The position numbers and the translations under genes are program-made. 64,000 nucleotides of DNA from Microbacterium sp. LWH11-1.2 (GTDB lineage Bacteria; Actinomycetota; Actinomycetes; Actinomycetales; Microbacteriaceae): the NCBI RefSeq assembly GCF_038397745.1, contig NZ_CP151636.1, positions 3,410,001 through 3,474,000 of the forward strand. Direction: 5' to 3'. Shown piece by piece: positions 30,462 to 38,091 of this stretch (position 1 is its first letter; each line of letters begins with the position of its first letter). Under the pieces are notes generated by a model. It was given only the letters and a program-made list of their open reading frames with translations. It had not been told where the DNA came from and searched no databases.

Positions 30462-31277
30462 ATGCACGACTCCGCCGCCCGACGCCGACTGCGCACCGTG
30501 GGCATCGCCATCGCCCTGCTGCTCGCCGTCTCCGCGGGCGTCCTGGGCGTGTGGCGACCATGGACCCCGATGCCCGCCGCGGCCCCGGTCGGAGCCTCCG
30601 CCGACGGCGAGGGAAGCGCTGCCTCGGTCGTCGCTCCGGCACCGCTGAGCCTTCCCGATCACCCGCGTGTGCTCGTGTTCGGCGATTCCTGGACCTACGG
30701 TTCGGCAGCGACCGATCCGACCCAGGGATACGCCTACGTGCTCGCGGGACTCGTGGGCGGCGAGACCATCGTCGACGGTGTCCGCGGCAGCGGCTACCTC
30801 AAGCCCGGGCTCGACGGTCCGACCTTCGGCGAGCGCATCGCCCTCCTCGACCCGGCGCTCGCGCCGAACCTGATCATCATCCAGGGGTCGATCAACGACC
30901 GGGCCCAGGGCGTGGCCGGCTACCGCGAGGCCGTCACCGCCGCCTGGGACGCGCTGGCCGCGAAGTACCCGGAGGCGTCGATCGTCGTGCTGGGCCCCGC
31001 GCCGCACGAGCTGCCGGTGGGCGCGGCGACCGCGCGCATCGACACCGACCTCTCCGAGCTCGCGGCAGCACGCGGCTGGTGGTACATCTCCCCCATCGCG
31101 CTCGACTGGATCACCGATCAGAACTACCTCGACGTCATCGACGTGGACTTCGGTCACAAGCATCCGTCCACCGAGGGGCACCGTTATCTGGCCGAGAGGC
31201 TCGCCGCCGCACTCGATGAGCTGCGCGGCGCTCCCGTCACCGAGGCCGGTGGGTCGGAGACCACCCCCGACGAGTGA
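30462..31277 (+). CDS. Secreted or membrane-anchored SGNH/GDSL hydrolase
   Basis: A 271-residue protein with an N-terminal membrane or signal segment (about residues 9-29, LRTVGIAIALLLAVSAGVLG) and an extracytoplasmic SGNH domain. Block I is VFGDSWTYG with the nucleophile Ser, block III is IQGSINDR and block V is DFGHKHPSTEGH with catalytic Asp and His. The family deacylates esters, often acetyl groups on glycans. It is the last host gene before the tRNA-Arg and the prophage, so it is not phage-derived. Confidence 0.88.
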   Translation: MHDSAARRRLRTVGIAIALLLAVSAGVLGVWRPWTPMPAAAPVGASADGEGSAASVVAPAPLSLPDHPRVLVFGDSWTYGSAATDPTQGYAYVLAGLVGGETIVDGVRGSGYLKPGLDGPTFGERIALLDPALAPNLIIIQGSINDRAQGVAGYREAVTAAWDALAAKYPEASIVVLGPAPHELPVGAATARIDTDLSELAAARGWWYISPIALDWITDQNYLDVIDVDFGHKHPSTEGHRYLAERLAAALDELRGAPVTEAGGSETTPDE

Positions 31278-31293
31278 TATCGTCGTTCGGTAC

Positions 31294-31366
31294 GCCTCCG
31301 TAGCTCAGTGGATAGAGCGCCGGTTTCCGGTACCGTAGGTCGCAGGTTCGACTCCTGTCGGGGGCA
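31294..31366 (+). tRNA. tRNA-Arg(CCG), probable prophage integration site
   Basis: A 73-nt cloverleaf: acceptor GCCTCCG/CGGGGGC, D-stem GCTC/GAGC, anticodon loop TTCCGGT (anticodon CCG, reading CGG), T-arm GCAGG-TTCGACT-CCTGT and discriminator A. The outermost anticodon-stem pair is a C-T mismatch. CCA is not encoded. Phage-type genes begin immediately after it, so its 3' half is the likely attL core; the matching attR would be beyond the window. Confidence 0.95.
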
Positions 31367-31434
31367 CTAGAAAACACTGGTCAATCAGTGAAAACACAAC
31401 TTAGCGAATAGCCTCAGGCATAGCCAAGGTGATT

Positions 31435-31665
31435 CTAAGCGCGCACGCGGTTCTGTCGGCGTGTCGCCCTACCAGCGGCCCGTTCGCGCACCATACGTGC
31501 AGTCACAGGGTCCGCAGCGATACCTTCCGCAGACACTGCAGCACGCCCCAGCAGCACGTAGTACCGCACTTCCGTAATACCTAACCGGTGTCGGATGAGC
31601 GCGGTCTTGGCTGGCGTGTGGCGTGGCATTGATCGTTCGAACGCGAGTAGTTGTGCGGGTGTCAT
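31435..31665 (-). CDS. Small DUF3263-like protein
   Basis: A 76-residue basic protein. LLAFERSMPRHTPAKTALIRHRLGIT followed by EVRYYVLLGR matches the DUF3263 pattern of small actinobacterial helix-turn-helix-like proteins (ILxFERxW...Gxx..RYYQLLNxL), present in both phages and hosts. No function is established; DNA binding is possible. It is the gene nearest the tRNA-Arg and reads toward it. Confidence 0.65.
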   Translation of the reverse strand: MTPAQLLAFERSMPRHTPAKTALIRHRLGITEVRYYVLLGRAAVSAEGIAADPVTARMVRERAAGRATRRQNRVRA

Positions 31666-31725
31666 CCGTCTACTGTCCTCGGGGCGTCGGACATTGATAG
31701 ACCTTATGCGCGTGGTGGGTAAGGT

Positions 31726-32019
31726 TCAGCCGCGTCCGTTGGGTGGCCCGTTGTGGATGTCGTCGTCGCGTTTGAGTCGCGCCTTGTACAGTCCTTCGCA
31801 AGCGTGCTGCAACGTGTTTGACCAGCCGATGATGTCGCCGCCCATGGTCACCTTGTAGCGGAGGACACCAGCACCCGGGACGCGTCGGAGTTCGATGCGT
31901 CCGAATGGTGCGGTCTCGTGTGCGGCTTTCATGGTCCAGACGCCGGGTTCGGGTTCGTCGGTCAAGAAGATCGGATGCCAGTGCGACATGCTGTCAATGA
32001 TGCGGGCGACGTCTGACAT
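31726..32019 (-). CDS. Hypothetical prophage protein
   Basis: A 97-residue protein with no recognised domain. The middle part APFGRIELRRVPGAGVLRYKVTMGG looks like a beta-rich core, with a C-terminal helix LQHACEGLYKARLKRDDDIH. It is divergent from the 109-residue protein with only 11 bases between their start codons, so their promoters must overlap. It probably belongs to the prophage end region. Confidence 0.55.
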   Translation of the reverse strand: MSDVARIIDSMSHWHPIFLTDEPEPGVWTMKAAHETAPFGRIELRRVPGAGVLRYKVTMGGDIIGWSNTLQHACEGLYKARLKRDDDIHNGPPNGRG

Positions 32020-32024
32020 ACGCT
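32019..32024 (+). promoter_or_regulatory. Leaderless-type -10 box of the 109-residue gene
   Basis: TACGCT, six bases, then ATG 32031. The same hexamer with the same spacing precedes the cassette at 37195. Confidence 0.45.
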
Positions 32025-32030
32025 GGAGCC

Positions 32031-32360
32031 ATGGGAACCTTCAGGCTTGCCGGGCAGTATGAGCCACAACACTTCTCGGTCGCGCTCGACCCGGGACGGT
32101 CACTAGTTGCGGGTGCACTCCCGGACGAGGATAAGCCGCACCTTGCTGTCTATGACGGAACCGCGCTGGACATCCTTGCTGAGTTCGTCGGCCCGCAAGA
32201 ACCAGGCGAGTTGCTGGTATCGCTCCAAAGGATGGAGAAAGCCATCCGGGCGAAGGCGATGCTCGAAGCCATTGCCGTTGTCCGCGACCATCCGCAGCAG
32301 GGCACCGAAACGGCGCTCAACGAACTCCTCACTCGTTACAAGAAGTACGCCAGTCGCTAG
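32031..32360 (+). CDS. Hypothetical prophage accessory protein
   Basis: A 109-residue protein without a recognised domain: a beta-rich first half (FSVALDPGRSLVAGALPDED) and a helical second half (LLVSLQRMEKAIRAKAMLEA). Codon use is coding-like on this strand, unlike the opposite frame. It reads against the acyltransferase and the two stop regions overlap by four bases (CTAG). The lone GGAG is too close to the ATG, so a leaderless message is more likely. It is probably expressed in the lysogen. Confidence 0.6.
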   Translation: MGTFRLAGQYEPQHFSVALDPGRSLVAGALPDEDKPHLAVYDGTALDILAEFVGPQEPGELLVSLQRMEKAIRAKAMLEAIAVVRDHPQQGTETALNELLTRYKKYASR

Positions 32361-33535
32361 ACGGGCGGATTCGCCGACTGGCGCTGCTGGGCTTCCCACC
32401 ATTCCCGGCGCGCAGAGACCCGCCGTTTAGGCAGGGCGCGAGCGACTATGCGCTCAACCCAACGCAACGCACGCCCCACGGTCCCATCAAAGGCCGCCGA
32501 CCACATTCGTTTTGGGCGGAGCTCGACGAACGCGTATAGCAGGTACGCCCCACCCAGGATGATCGCGAAGACGACGATGTAGGCGACCCATTTGTTCTCG
32601 TCGTTAGCGAACCGGTTGAAGAGCATGTATCCGATGTGCGCGTGGAGCAGGTACAGCGGATAGGTAAGTGCACCCAAGATGCGGCTCTTCGGGATCTTCC
32701 ACGCGGCGACACTGGGGATGATCTGGACCAACATGATCCCGAAGAAGGCGACGGCGAGGGCGCCAACTAGCGGCAGAGAGAGAAGATGGAGCCCGGTGGA
32801 CGCGTCGTTTATTCGGCCCGCCTCAGCCACGGTGTACGAAACCGAAACGTAAGCGCTGGCGGCAAGCCCTACAGCCTGCCACCATGACCATCCGTTGCGT
32901 TGGATCGTCGAGACGATCGCGCCGGCTGCGAAGTAGGCGTAGAAGGTTCCGAGCAATGGCATGGAAGCGATGTTGGGCGTGACGAGCGTGAGTGCGAGCA
33001 TCATGATCGCCCACCCTGGATAGAAGACCTCGAGGCGCTTGCCGAGGCCCACGAGGAGGAACAGGAATATCATCCCGTAGAACAGCAGTTCACAGAACAG
33101 TGTCCAGTAACTGTTGTCGATGAGCGGTTGATGCAGTATGCCGGGCATCATGGTGAGGTTGGCGAGGTACTGCGGGATGGTGACGGTGAATACTGTGCCG
33201 CCGATGAGCAGGATGGTGATGGTGGTTATAGTCACTGCGACCCAAAATGCCGGGTAGAGACGGATCAACCGGCGCACCGCGAACTCGGATGCTGTGCGGC
33301 CTTGTGATGATGCGGCGATGACGAAGCCGCTGATCATGAAGAAGAAGTAGACGCCGAGGTATCCGTATGCGGCTATCCCTGCGAAGGGTGAGTAGGTCAC
33401 CGTGTTCATCTCGTCCAATTCGATGCCCTTGTAGAGCCAGTGGAAGATCACGACGGCGAACGCTGCGACGAATCGGCACACGTCTAGCAGCTCGAAACGA
33501 ACCGGGTTTGCTTGTGCGGGCGCTGCAGAAACCAT
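32357..33535 (-). CDS. Acyltransferase-3 family membrane O-acyltransferase
   Basis: A 392-residue protein with about ten membrane helices, of the OafA/YrhL type. The N-terminal signature FELLDVCRFVAAFAVVIFHW carries the family His, and AVRRLIRLYPAFWVAV the RxxRxxP block; ISGFVIAAS and NSYWTLFCELLFYGM are also typical. These enzymes move acetyl groups onto surface sugars. The ATG at 33535 is preferred over an upstream frame to 33580 because homology begins just after it. It lies past the terminator at the end of the late operon, so it has separate expression; serotype-converting phages carry such genes. Confidence 0.88.
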   Translation of the reverse strand: MVSAAPAQANPVRFELLDVCRFVAAFAVVIFHWLYKGIELDEMNTVTYSPFAGIAAYGYLGVYFFFMISGFVIAASSQGRTASEFAVRRLIRLYPAFWVAVTITTITILLIGGTVFTVTIPQYLANLTMMPGILHQPLIDNSYWTLFCELLFYGMIFLFLLVGLGKRLEVFYPGWAIMMLALTLVTPNIASMPLLGTFYAYFAAGAIVSTIQRNGWSWWQAVGLAASAYVSVSYTVAEAGRINDASTGLHLLSLPLVGALAVAFFGIMLVQIIPSVAAWKIPKSRILGALTYPLYLLHAHIGYMLFNRFANDENKWVAYIVVFAIILGGAYLLYAFVELRPKRMWSAAFDGTVGRALRWVERIVARALPKRRVSARREWWEAQQRQSANPPV

Positions 33536-33556
33536 GTGCACATCCTGGCACACGCG

Positions 33557-33595
33557 AAAAGCCCCCACCCGCCCGCGCAAGCAGGAGGGTGGGGG
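33557..33595 (-). terminator. Intrinsic terminator of the late operon
   Basis: CCCCCACCC and GGGTGGGGG form a perfect 9-bp stem followed on the minus strand by CTTTT. It begins 7 bases after the tailspike stop and separates the structural operon from the acyltransferase gene. Confidence 0.85.
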
Positions 33596-33601
33596 AATCG
33601 T

Positions 33602-35161
33602 TTAGGTGACTGGCACGGCTACGGTGCGGGAAACCTCAAACCATCGGTTGAGGACACCGTTGTATTGCATCCTCACTGTCGTTCGTGTGCTCGCCGTCGT
33701 ATCCGAGGGGGCAACGCCTCCAGCAAACCTGAAGTTTGATGGGTATACGTAGGTGCGCCCACCTGTTGCGTCTTGAACAATCGTCAGGATGAGTTCCTGC
33801 CGATGCGACCCCACGGCGGTGAGGTTCATGCTGGTCACGTTTGCGCTCACGGTGATTTCCGTGTTGCCGAAGTCGGGGTTGATCGTTGCGACCCCGGCCA
33901 CGGCGTGCGTTTTTGCCTCCACCGGTTGGAGCCTGAGCTTCCCGTCAAGGATGGTGCCGGGAACACTGCCACCTGCGGTGTATCCAACCGGGATCTCGAC
34001 GCGTGCCCCCGGATATGGGAGGCCGCCTCCGTCAACGGCGGTGTACGAAGTTAGTGCCGTTTCGACGCGGACCCAGTTGTCGCCCGTGATGTCAACGTTT
34101 TGGCCTACGGTGAAACGGTAGGCAGCAGAACCGGAGACGTTAGCCGACGCGGCGCCCGCGATGAAGCTGTTCCCGCGGCAGTTCAACACCCGACCCGTGC
34201 CGCCGCGTTGTTCAATCCACGTCGTCAGGTTCGGCGTGTAGATGTAGCAGCCGATGGCATTGATCGTGGTGTTGATAAACGCCGCCGTGTCGATTCCGCG
34301 CACGTTCGCAGAAGCGATGGTCGACTCAAAGTAGACGCCGAACAAGTTCAAGGACTCACTGTGGAATACCTTGATGCCGGATTGGAACTGCTCAATCGAA
34401 CCACCGAAGATGGACAGTGGCCGCGCGCACCCATCGATACCGATGCCGACCGTGCCATCCGCCCGCTGCGTGTTGATTTGCGGGTTGTGCATGGCGATGT
34501 TCAGGCTTGAGGTGATCTTGATTCCGGTTCCGCAGCGTCGGAAGGCGGGGTTGAGCAGGAGTCCGTAGTACACCTGGTCGAGGTGGACGCCGATTGCCCA
34601 GTCGTCAACGGATACGTTTTCCATGCGCAGCGAGTTTGCGGATGAGTCGTACATTTTGACGCCCACGCAGGTGCCGACCGCGTCACCGGGGCCGCGGATG
34701 AGGAGGTTCTTGAGTTTGGTGTAGGACCGGGCGCGGATCCCTGGGGTTGAGCCGGATACCGCGAACACGAGTTCCGCAGATGTGCTCGCACCGGAACCGA
34801 ACGCCCCAACCGCCCCTTCGAGCGTCTGCCACGTCTGCGTGATGAGGGTGCCCGCTACTCGGTACCGCTTGTGGGGAGACAGGAGCACCCGCCCACCCAC
34901 CCCGGCGGCATCGAGGGCCGCCTGAATGGCCGCTCGGTCGTCCGTGGTGGCGTCCCCCACCGCGCCGAAGTCGTCGACATTGCGGTACACCAGAGGCGCC
35001 TTCGGTCCCGACACTGTTGCATCGAGTGGCCCGACGAAGGCTTCTGCGAGTGCGCCGCCGACCACGGTGGCAGGGTTCGCAACATCGACGGACAGTGCCG
35101 CGAGCACGGGGTCGGGCAGTTTGTAGTCCGCGTCATCAACAGCAACAAGACGATTAACCAT
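33602..35161 (-). CDS. Tailspike with pectate-lyase-like beta-helix
   Basis: A 519-residue protein. An N-terminal ~60 residues probably attach it to the virion; then VDDFGAVGDATTDDRAAIQAALDA is the classic start of a pectate_lyase_3/beta-helix domain, which runs to about residue 340 with rung-like repeats (ENVSVDDWAIGVHL, SLNIAMHNPQ, ARPLSIFGGSIEQF). The C-terminal ~170 residues are a beta-rich head (LTIVQDATGGRTYVYPSNFR) like trimerisation domains of tail fibres. It is the last gene of the late operon. It likely binds or cleaves a host surface glycan. Confidence 0.85.
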   Translation of the reverse strand: MVNRLVAVDDADYKLPDPVLAALSVDVANPATVVGGALAEAFVGPLDATVSGPKAPLVYRNVDDFGAVGDATTDDRAAIQAALDAAGVGGRVLLSPHKRYRVAGTLITQTWQTLEGAVGAFGSGASTSAELVFAVSGSTPGIRARSYTKLKNLLIRGPGDAVGTCVGVKMYDSSANSLRMENVSVDDWAIGVHLDQVYYGLLLNPAFRRCGTGIKITSSLNIAMHNPQINTQRADGTVGIGIDGCARPLSIFGGSIEQFQSGIKVFHSESLNLFGVYFESTIASANVRGIDTAAFINTTINAIGCYIYTPNLTTWIEQRGGTGRVLNCRGNSFIAGAASANVSGSAAYRFTVGQNVDITGDNWVRVETALTSYTAVDGGGLPYPGARVEIPVGYTAGGSVPGTILDGKLRLQPVEAKTHAVAGVATINPDFGNTEITVSANVTSMNLTAVGSHRQELILTIVQDATGGRTYVYPSNFRFAGGVAPSDTTASTRTTVRMQYNGVLNRWFEVSRTVAVPVT

Positions 35162-35194
35162 CGCGTCTACCGCCTTTCGTGTTCAGTTGGTGCA

Positions 35195-35476
35195 TCAGTC
35201 GAGGTCGGGGATGACGGTCAGCGATGAGTACCCGTTGTTGGGGAAGGTGATGATTTCGCCGCCGTCTGTGACTTCGAGCTCGACTTTGTATGTGCCGATC
35301 GCGAGTGTGCCGGTGAGGGTGTGCGAGACGAGACCTTCCGTGGCATCCGTGATTGTGGTTGCGAGGACGATGGGGTCACCTGTCCGCGGTTTCGCTACGA
35401 GTCGCACCGTCGCGCTGGTCAGGTCGAGGTTCGCTTTCCACTGGACAACATGTGTGTCCCCGCTTTTGATGATCAA
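35195..35476 (-). CDS. Small beta-sandwich tail protein (BppU-N-like)
   Basis: A 93-residue protein of alternating beta strands, starting IIKSGDTHVVQWKANLDLTS and ending FPNNGYSSLTVIPD. It resembles the N-terminal Ig-like domain of baseplate upper proteins (PF10651 type), where a similar single domain links fibres to the tail tip. It overlaps the end of the SGNH tail gene by four bases and precedes the tailspike, fitting a connector role. The assignment is by pattern only. Confidence 0.6.
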   Translation of the reverse strand: MIIKSGDTHVVQWKANLDLTSATVRLVAKPRTGDPIVLATTITDATEGLVSHTLTGTLAIGTYKVELEVTDGGEIITFPNNGYSSLTVIPDLD

Positions 35477-37143
35477 GATGCGTCCTCCAACGTGTGCGAA
35501 ACCGTGACTGGTGTGAGCGTGTGATTGACGACGACCTCGGTCAGTGTGAGACGATCCGGGAGCACTCGAGCAGCCGTCACACCAACCCCGGTCAGGGCGA
35601 GGATGCCGAGCGCGGTTCGAACGATCTGGTACGTGACAGACCCGATGCCACCCAGCCCGAGCGAACCCTGTGCTGTGCGTGTGATCGTGACCGATGCTGT
35701 AGCCGTGCCCTGGATCGTCAGGAGCCCGTCTGCGGTCCTGTCCGTGCTACCAGTCGTGGATGCTGAACCGGACAGTTCGAGGACACCAGCAGCGGTCCTC
35801 GTGACAGTTGTGGCATGCTCAGCCGTACCCGCGAGAGCCAACGTGCCGGATGCGGTACGTCCGACCGTCACAGTGCGTGATGCGTCACCCGAAAGCGTCA
35901 ACGAACCCGATGCAGTACGTGCCACGGTGATCGTGCGAGTTGCGGCACCGACAAGAGCCAGTGCGCCCGAAGCAGACACGTTCACCGTCGTCACAAGCTG
36001 AGCGGCAACAAACGCTGCACGCTCCGTGTACCCAGCCGCCGTCATGTGTGTGGAGTCCGTCGTCAACCAATACGTGGACGGGTTCGAGCCGCCATCGATC
36101 GCACGAATGTACGTGTTCCAGTCCGCGAACGTCGCATTACCTCGTGCGGTCAACTTCGCCTGGATGAGACCATTCACGCGGATGTCGTCCGCCGATGCGG
36201 TTGCCTTCGATGTCAGACCGATCCATACGATCTTCGGGCCTGCACCGATCGCCGTCAGCAGCGTGTCAATGTCGGCGTTGATCGTCGCATCCACTTGCGG
36301 GCGGTCGTTCGTACCCAGGGCGATGATCCACGTGTCGATCGTGCCCAACCATGCCTGCGCGTCAGCAACGTTGTTCGCCGCAGTCTTGCCAGTCAGGTCA
36401 GCGACGGCGATACGTTTCCCGCCAACACCGCCGTAGTAGAAGTTGCGGGTGTCGAAGTTTACGTCGAACGCGGAGAAGTAGTGTGTGGGCCCGGCGCCGT
36501 TCTCATAACCGTTCGAGTCGCTGAGCACGGCAATGCGCGGTGTGCCTAGCGTCGTCGGTGTTGCCAGCACGTCAGCGGCAGTGATCGCCGTGTCACCAAC
36601 GAGTAGCATCCGGAACGACCAGTCCGGCAGTGCAGGCGTGGTTCCGATCTGTCCCATCCGCCAGTTGTCGACCAGGCCGAACGTGTTCGTCGCGGTGATC
36701 GTGTCAATGACGGTTGTTCCATCAGCCGCGTAGATCGCGACCGTCGCAACCGTGGCGCTGATCGACCCGACGAACGCGTACGTGGTGTTGTTCGACAGGA
36801 CCGCGGACGTGTCGAGACTGTTCGTTGATGCGCCGTCGAGGATGATCGTGCCCGTGGACGACAACCGCAAACGGAACGAAGTCGCACCCGCCGAAGTGAA
36901 CGGGTGCAGGAACACCTGAGATGATGCCGGATTGCCGGTCTTCCGGAACGCGAACCCGAAATAGGTGGTGGCCGGCGAACCCAGCGGCGACTTCCCGATG
37001 ATCTTCGTAGCCGTGGTCGACGTCACCTTGAACCACGGGACACCGCTCAAGGTGTCAGCAACGATCAGCGGGCTGAATGACGTCAGCTCGGAATCAAACT
37101 TGCCTGTGACATCATCGCCGGACAGCTTCAACGTGATCGTCAT
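35473..37143 (-). CDS. Tail protein with SGNH-hydrolase domain and tandem repeats
   Basis: A 556-residue virion protein in three parts. Residues 1 to about 180 form a beta-rich, laminin-G-like region (FKVTSTTATKIIGKS, SSTGTIILDGAS). Residues about 200-385 form an SGNH hydrolase: IAVLSDSNGY with the nucleophile Ser, GGVGGKR, LGTNDR and DSTHMTAAGY with the Asp/His pair. Residues 389-528 are seven 20-residue repeats. Phage tail SGNH enzymes are typically glycan deacetylases. It lies between a rightward cassette and the small beta-sandwich gene. Confidence 0.85.
   Translation of the reverse strand: MTITLKLSGDDVTGKFDSELTSFSPLIVADTLSGVPWFKVTSTTATKIIGKSPLGSPATTYFGFAFRKTGNPASSQVFLHPFTSAGATSFRLRLSSTGTIILDGASTNSLDTSAVLSNNTTYAFVGSISATVATVAIYAADGTTVIDTITATNTFGLVDNWRMGQIGTTPALPDWSFRMLLVGDTAITAADVLATPTTLGTPRIAVLSDSNGYENGAGPTHYFSAFDVNFDTRNFYYGGVGGKRIAVADLTGKTAANNVADAQAWLGTIDTWIIALGTNDRPQVDATINADIDTLLTAIGAGPKIVWIGLTSKATASADDIRVNGLIQAKLTARGNATFADWNTYIRAIDGGSNPSTYWLTTDSTHMTAAGYTERAAFVAAQLVTTVNVSASGALALVGAATRTITVARTASGSLTLSGDASRTVTVGRTASGTLALAGTAEHATTVTRTAAGVLELSGSASTTGSTDRTADGLLTIQGTATASVTITRTAQGSLGLGGIGSVTYQIVRTALGILALTGVGVTAARVLPDRLTLTEVVVNHTLTPVTVSHTLEDAS
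35560..35979 (-). repeat. Seven tandem 60-bp coding repeats
   Basis: The repeats encode exactly 20 residues each with consensus RTAxGxLxLxGxAxxxxTVT; examples are RTASGSLTLSGDASRTVTVG and RTAAGVLELSGSASTTGSTD. The first unit is degenerate (VSASGALALVGAATRTITVA). The period is perfect with no indels. Confidence 0.9.
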
Positions 37144-37182
37144 TACGCCTCCGGTTGTCTATACATTCGTCTTTACGGGTGG

Positions 37183-37188
37183 TACGCT
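37183..37188 (+). promoter_or_regulatory. Leaderless-type -10 box of the rightward cassette
   Basis: TACGCT, then GGCCCC, then ATG 37195. There is no ribosome site in the six bases, so the message is probably leaderless. Confidence 0.5.
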
Positions 37189-37194
37189 GGCCCC

Positions 37195-37524
37195 ATGAGC
37201 GAAGACCGAAGCGCAAGGGCAGACTTTCCGGAGTTCTATGGACGCCGGGAGCTGCGGCGTTGGGTGCCATCGATATCGGAAGAACCTGCTGTCCCGGTTT
37301 CGGAGGTGCTGACTGGTGACGAACTGACGCTGACGTTCGACAGGCCAGAGTTCGCAGACGCGCTCGAGGAGACCAATTGCTGGGAGTGCGAGCGCCAGAT
37401 CGCGGAAGGGGTTGACGCCATCGCTATATTCCGCGCATGCGCGACGGGCATGAAAATCATGGGCTACTCCCATGCGTGGCACTTCGAAACAGACGGGATG
37501 GATGAGGAAACTTCTGATGATTGA
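37195..37524 (+). CDS. Hypothetical protein, first gene of a rightward accessory cassette
   Basis: A 109-residue acidic protein. No domain is recognised; it contains a CWEC pair (residues about 62-65), a further Cys near residue 81 and His residues in MGYSHAWHFETD, which could bind a metal. It opens a four-gene cassette that reads against the flanking tail genes. It overlaps the next gene by eight bases, so the two are coupled. Probably expressed from the prophage and not a virion protein. Confidence 0.65.
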   Translation: MSEDRSARADFPEFYGRRELRRWVPSISEEPAVPVSEVLTGDELTLTFDRPEFADALEETNCWECERQIAEGVDAIAIFRACATGMKIMGYSHAWHFETDGMDEETSDD

Positions 37525-37684
37525 GCAACGGGAGAGCGTTGCGGATTCTCTCGCCTACTTGGAGAAGACGCTCGACAACGTCGCGGAACTGCGCGACGAT
37601 CTCACGTGGACGAACGCGGAAGTGGTCGCGATGGTCACTGACGCGATTCTCCTACTTCGAGGTCAGACGAATGCCGGTGCATGA
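37517..37684 (+). CDS. Small helical protein of the rightward cassette
   Basis: A 55-residue, almost fully helical acidic protein (ESVADSLAYLEKTLDNVAEL, then EVVAMVTDAILLLRGQ). The ATG at 37517 lies within the end of the previous gene, and its TGA overlaps the next ATG (ATGA). No family is recognised. The heptad-like hydrophobic spacing suggests a coiled-coil dimer. Confidence 0.6.
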   Translation: MIEQRESVADSLAYLEKTLDNVAELRDDLTWTNAEVVAMVTDAILLLRGQTNAGA

Positions 37685-37824
37685 TGGGTAACGTGCAGAC
37701 TCCGCTCACCAACTTCCGCATCCCCGCAGATATCAAGAAGGCGGCGCAGGAGAAAGCCGAGTCCGAAGGCAAAACTCTCTCCCGCGTCGTCATCGACCTA
37801 CTCCGCGAATACGCCCGCGACTAG
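37681..37824 (+). CDS. Ribbon-helix-helix DNA-binding protein
   Basis: A 47-residue protein read directly from ATG 37681. TNFRIPADIKKAAQEKAESE then GKTLSRVVIDLLREYAR is a full Arc/MetJ/ParD-type ribbon-helix-helix: one strand and two helices with the conserved Gly-Lys-Ser/Thr turn. Such proteins bind operators as dimers, as phage repressors or as antitoxins. It overlaps the preceding gene by ATGA and lies 16 bases before the last cassette gene. Either it controls the cassette or it is an antitoxin-like partner of a neighbour. Confidence 0.75.
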   Translation: MMGNVQTPLTNFRIPADIKKAAQEKAESEGKTLSRVVIDLLREYARD

Positions 37825-37840
37825 ACCCCAAGGATCGAGC

Positions 37841-38077
37841 ATGAGCGAAAAGCCCTACGTCCACGTCTATCCCGAGTCTTTGTTTCGATGGTGGGTAACT
37901 TTCACGCCAGCCGGCGAGCTTGCTTTCCTCCACGAACGCGTCTATCTGCGCTACGGGAAGAAACGCGCCGTCCGACACGGGGAGCGCCTACTCCGCGAGG
38001 CTTCGGGCGGAACTCTGCATCTTTCGGACAAGGCCCCGTGGGCCCCCGGTGCGAACAGCGAGAAGTACGCCGTGTAG
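37841..38077 (+). CDS. Hypothetical protein, last gene of the rightward cassette
   Basis: A 78-residue protein with no recognised domain, aromatic at the start (YVHVYPESLFRWWVTFTPAG) and basic in the middle (YLRYGKKRAVRHGERLL). AAGGA lies 6 bases before the ATG. It ends 14 bases before the opposing GH16-like gene stop. Size and charge would fit a small effector or toxin paired with the ribbon-helix-helix protein, but nothing in the sequence proves it. Confidence 0.55.
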   Translation: MSEKPYVHVYPESLFRWWVTFTPAGELAFLHERVYLRYGKKRAVRHGERLLREASGGTLHLSDKAPWAPGANSEKYAV

Positions 38078-38091
38078 GCCGCAGTGTCGCG

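Noticed and set aside
32103..32402. A leftward 99-residue frame opposite the 109-residue gene
   Set aside because: Codon positions favour the rightward frame, and the leftward one has no ribosome site and overlaps the acyltransferase end.
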